From assembly GCA_951640165.1 (NCBI GenBank), contig OX621255.1, positions 30,292,001 through 30,356,000 on the forward strand: DNA of 64,000 bases, read 5' to 3'. Shown one piece after another: positions 61,074 through 64,000 of this stretch (positions are counted from its first letter, which is position 1; every line of letters starts with the position of its first letter). Made by a program: the position numbers and the translations under genes. The notes under the pieces were generated by a model that did no database searches, was not told the DNA's origin, and saw only the letters and a program-made list of their open reading frames with translations. This DNA comes from Pseudoips prasinana. Taxonomy: Eukaryota > Arthropoda > Insecta > Lepidoptera > Nolidae.

Positions 61074-61697
61074 TCCATACAAATAGGTTGTAGAATTTTA
61101 AAAGCAGAAAAGATATCTGTTACGACAATGTCCGATCGTTTATTTTATGTTCTTTCGTGTAGTTCTTGTATAATTCGGTAGGGAATTCTTTGAAAATGGA
61201 GGAGAAAAGATGAAGTCGGTTTTATATCGTTAGCGGTACTCTCTATATAAAAAGTAGGCAAAGAGCTAGGCAGCCCCAGCAGTAGCAATCAACGTTGGAT
61301 GCTACTCAACGTTGTACAGCTTGGCGTGCCAATCGGGCTAATCGCGTTTTAGCAGCGCGACATATGGAGTTGTTTAATCCAAGAGTGGTCTACACTAAAA
61401 GATGCATGTTATCTATCTGTTTCAAATAGCCATAGAGTAAAGACATGGATATCATTTCTTTTTTATTTTGAACTATATACAGAATGAAGACTTTTGAATC
61501 TTCTGATCAACAGTTACCCATATCGGGCTTCGTTTCATTAGTCTTTACTGATTGGAGTTGGAGCAAAAATTGCAAAGCCAAACGCTAAATACGTCTGATT
61601 AGCCGGTCATAGATTTTTTTTTTATAGTCAGTCTAGTGGACTTTTTATGCTTTCCTAGTAGGCTTTTAATGCAAGAAAGGCGACCGGGGGATATTAT
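61074..61697. other. Unassigned DNA with a TATA-like box
   Basis: CTCTATATAAAAAGTAGGCA at 61241-61260 resembles a TATA box; the following 130 bp is GC-richer. This could be a piece of an LTR or promoter, but no paired LTR or gene was found. Confidence 0.3.
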
Positions 61698-61765
61698 ATA
61701 TGATCATAGCATATAATCATATATGCTATATGATTATATGCTATAATCATATAGCATATAATGGA
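61698..61765. repeat. AT-rich compound palindrome
   Basis: A stretch made of GCATATAATCATATA/TATATGATTATATGC units in alternating orientation, able to form a long hairpin. Confidence 0.7.
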
Positions 61766-61945
61766 CTAAGAAACCCGCGCCAGATAGCACCCCCTTTTGG
61801 TTTGCTGCAACTGTTGCTCTAATTTCTCTGTCTCAAAATGAATAATGTTATTGTTTAGATGTTTTTTCTTTTGTTTCCTAAATATAATCTAAATTAATAT
61901 TCATTCAGACAACCGATCGAGCAGATATTGTGTTTGCCTACTAAA

Positions 61946-62430
61946 TAATTACTTTAAGTGGACCAAATCCCGTGTTCATGCCCGCTTGAGTATGTTTCGC
62001 CGGACCGTCTCAACTGGGCCGTGTTGAAACCGGTAGTAGATGAACCTGCTGAGTTTGTTTCGCTGGGTCTTCTCAGTTGGGGCGCATTGGATCCGGTGGT
62101 AGCATTAAAGCGCGACCGTCGTTTTAAACACAAAGTCCGTTATAATAATAATACTGAATTCATTACTTAATATAGACAGAAACATTCAGACAATATGTAG
62201 TAAAATATAAATTTCAATCATTAAACCTAAACATAATCTCCTTGACAATAACTTAATACAAGCTAGCTAATTATCACTACTATTATAAAATAAATTGTAT
62301 AAATGTTTTAACATTCCGTGTACCTAAATATCTGTAATATGCAACTAGAAATAATAACTGTATTACTACAAACACGTTCTGACTTATTACACGCGCTTTT
62401 TTAAAGTCTACGTGAATAAAAAAAATAAAA
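61946..62430 (-). repeat. Long interspersed repeat, family F, inverted copy
   Basis: TAAGTGGACCAAATCCCGTG through 'ggccgtgttgaaaccggtag', 'ggatccggtggtag', 'aagcgcgaccgtcgttttaa', 'cattccgtgtacctaaatat', 'aaagtctacgtgaataaaaa'. Matches 17278-17795 end to end in reverse. A 70-codon plus-strand frame inside (61958-62170) is not shared as an ORF with the other copy. Confidence 0.65.
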
Positions 62431-62552
62431 AAAAATGTAATACTAGAAGACGCGAGCTGATCCTCTGATAGAAGCATTTAATCATTATGTATGTTAACCA
62501 AAGGTATAAAACAATAGTGATCGAGTTCGTACTTTCGAACGACTTTTCTAGA

Positions 62553-62770
62553 GTAATAATAATATCCAGTATAACATTATTTCCACACGGCCATCTGATC
62601 CCAAATAAAGCAGACATTTTACTATGGAAATCAGGTAACTGATAAACTACATATACTACTTTACTTTTGTAAATACATACTTATATAATAGATAATTACA
62701 CCCAGACACAGGGAAAACAGACATGTTCATGCACACAAATATCTGTCCTGGGTGGGAATCGAACCTGAAA
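62553..62770 (-). mobile_element. tRNA-derived SINE, family A, head replaced
   Basis: Reverse SINE A from the (ATT)n tail, 'ggccatctgatcccaaataa', 'tacatacttatataatagat', to 'tgtcctgggtgggaatcgaa' (B box). It then runs into an 'aacgacgaaccgggaacggtcgttcccggtg' block, a short palindrome (ACCGGGAACG..CGTTCCCGGT) in place of the A-box head. Confidence 0.7.
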
Positions 62771-62895
62771 CGACGAACCGGGAACGGTCGTTCCCGGTGA
62801 AAGAAAGAAATAGTAAAGAGAGTTGCTAATAACCTAAACTTTTTCTAGGTAAGTCGTGATCTGTTTATCCGGATCGTCTCAGCAGAGGTAATACA

Positions 62896-63138
62896 GGGGC
62901 TCTACCGACTAAGTCGCCGAACATCGATTTCTTAAATGCAGTTCAAATAAATAAAGGTTAAAAATGACTTTATCAATCGTTAAATCGGCTTCAACGTTGA
63001 CAATCGATTCCGGACCATTTATGACATCCCATGTGCTTATGGAAGCCGATTTAACGATTGATTAAGTAATTTTTATTTGTTATTTATTTGAACTCCATTT
63101 AAGAAATTGATGTTCGGCGCCTTAGCCGGTAGAGGCCC
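62896..63138. mobile_element. Palindromic MITE M3, full length
   Basis: GGGGCTCTACCGACTAAGTC GCCGAACATCG at the left and TAGCCGGTAGAGGCCC at the right. The central spacer (CAACGTTGACAATCGATTCC) is inverted relative to the copy at 56690-56932. Confidence 0.8.
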
Positions 63139-63188
63139 AGAGTCTGATTATCCCTCTTATGAATTAGTTGAACAACACAAAGTATGTA

Positions 63189-63313
63189 CAGACGCCAGCA
63201 CATCAAGCTACACAAATCTGTCAAATTTCCCAAATTGAAAGTGAACCTTATGCGATAAAGTTGAAAACCTATAAAATTTGACAGATTGGGGTAGCTTGAT
63301 GTGCTGGCGTCTG
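63189..63313. mobile_element. Palindromic MITE M1 with TA duplication
   Basis: CAGACGCCAGCACATCAAGC start after TA (63187-63188) and TTGATGTGCTGGCGTCTG end before TA (63314-63315). 125 bp; the central part is shortened by 10 bp. Its termini are among the best conserved of the family in this window. Confidence 0.88.
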
Positions 63314-63524
63314 TAGCTAAATATTCTGACTAACAATATGCCTCGTAAGCAGGATGAGGAGTGTTGTAAACTCATAATAGATGTCGGAACACAATGCGTC
63401 CAAGAACAATGCCTGGTGCAAGCGCTGACACGACAGCTACCGGGCGCGGGGAACTAGGGTGGGAACGAGTTTTAGAGACCGAGTAACAAGCGACTATTTA
63501 CTTGTGGTTATGAATATTAAAAAG

Positions 63525-63640
63525 ATGGACCGATGATCTTGTGAGGGTCGCTGGATGCGGATAGAGCCATACCGGCAATTGTGGAGATCTAGTGGGCGTT
63601 TTTCGGCTGATATGATGATGATGAATATTAAGGTAAGATG
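63525..63640 (+). repeat. LINE 3' end scrap with ATGATG tail
   Basis: GATGGACCGATGATCTTGTG AGGGTCGCTGGATGC..., 'ccggcaattgtggagatcta', then TTTTCGGCTGATATGATGAT GATGA. Same LINE as 43853-44088, with an internal deletion. Confidence 0.65.
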
Positions 63641-63756
63641 CAATACAGTTCAGCACTTCACATTTTCATTGCTAATGTTGATCCAGGGTTACACGAGTGG
63701 CGGTGGTGGGTAAGAGGAAAAAGCTCATAAATGCTTTTTACACTTTGACTGCAAAT

Positions 63757-63924
63757 CTACTATATAAAAATAAGACGGGTTTTCCTTCCTGACGCTATAA
63801 CTCCAGAACGCACTACCCGATTTCCACGGTTTTGCATTCGTTGGAAAGGTCTCGGGCTCCGTGAGGTTTATAGCAAAGAAAATTTATAAAATTGAATGGG
63901 GGTAACACCGCGGGGCACAGCTAG
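63757..63924 (+). mobile_element. Non-autonomous Helitron, TCTACTATATAAAAATAAG family
   Basis: TCTACTATATAAAAATAAGA start, 'gctataactccagaacgcac', 'ggaaaggtctcgggctccgt', hairpin near GGTAACACCGCGG, end GGGCACAGCTAG. The single-copy counterpart of the tandem pair at 7017-7354. Confidence 0.85.
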
Positions 63925-64000
63925 TAATGCTATAGAACTAAACATTTAAGTGGAAGAATGTTATTTTGAATAGATATTTTTGATTGGATTCTTCTATTTT

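Overview
This window is eukaryotic nuclear DNA, AT-rich, almost certainly from a moth or butterfly. The evidence is the repeat set: many short Helitrons ending CTAG, with 5' ends of the TCCTACTAATATTATAAA or TCTATACATATAATAAAATC type; several tRNA-derived SINE families with (ATT)n tails; a 5S rRNA-derived SINE; LINE 3' ends with microsatellite tails; and palindromic MITEs. No bacterial genes, operons, rRNA genes or CRISPR arrays are seen.

The one confidently identified host gene is a nucleoredoxin-like gene (Nxn) on the minus strand. Two consecutive coding exons are visible (17957-18190, then 14572-14681). They join in phase 0 so that the thioredoxin WCPPC motif is split between them by a 3.3-kb intron full of repeats. 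No other exon could be placed; the N-terminal exons should lie to the right and the C-terminal exons to the left or outside the window. A few weaker splice-bounded open segments (3095-3297, 9059-9123, 42780-43051, 44185-44290, 48507-48816) are listed as candidates only.

The rest is mobile DNA. Four elements stand out. (1) 9127-11516 is a 5'-truncated RT plus RNase H LINE of the LOA/R1/I type with an uninterrupted frame and a perfect 12-bp target duplication. (2) About 21753-26280 (minus) is a CR1/L2-group LINE with both ORFs intact: a gag-like protein with CCHC knuckles and an endonuclease-RT protein. (3) 38969-42002 is a FLYWCH zinc finger plus MULE-type transposon with 199-bp apparently identical terminal inverted repeats and an 8-bp target duplication inside an older SINE. 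It was later broken by a 653-bp solo LTR (TG...CA, 5-bp duplication) and carries one in-frame stop. (4) 58048-59008 is a PIF/Harbinger-like non-autonomous element holding a second palindromic MITE.

Layout: 1-9000 is scattered Helitrons, SINEs and retroelement tails; 9.1-11.5 kb is the LOA-type LINE; 11.5-18.2 kb is Nxn intron and exons with SINEs; 18.2-26.3 kb is MITE, Helitron, SINE and the CR1-group LINE; 26.3-38.9 kb is MITEs, 5S SINE, LINE tails and a 4 x 100 bp tandem array; 38.9-42.2 kb is the MULE; 42-58 kb is nested SINE/Helitron/LINE debris; 58-64 kb is the Harbinger-like element, LINE tails and MITEs. Nested insertions give a relative chronology in at least seven places: MULE in SINE, solo LTR in MULE, LINE in Helitron, Helitron in SINE, palindromic MITE in SINE, SINE piece in MITE, and MITE in Harbinger-like element.
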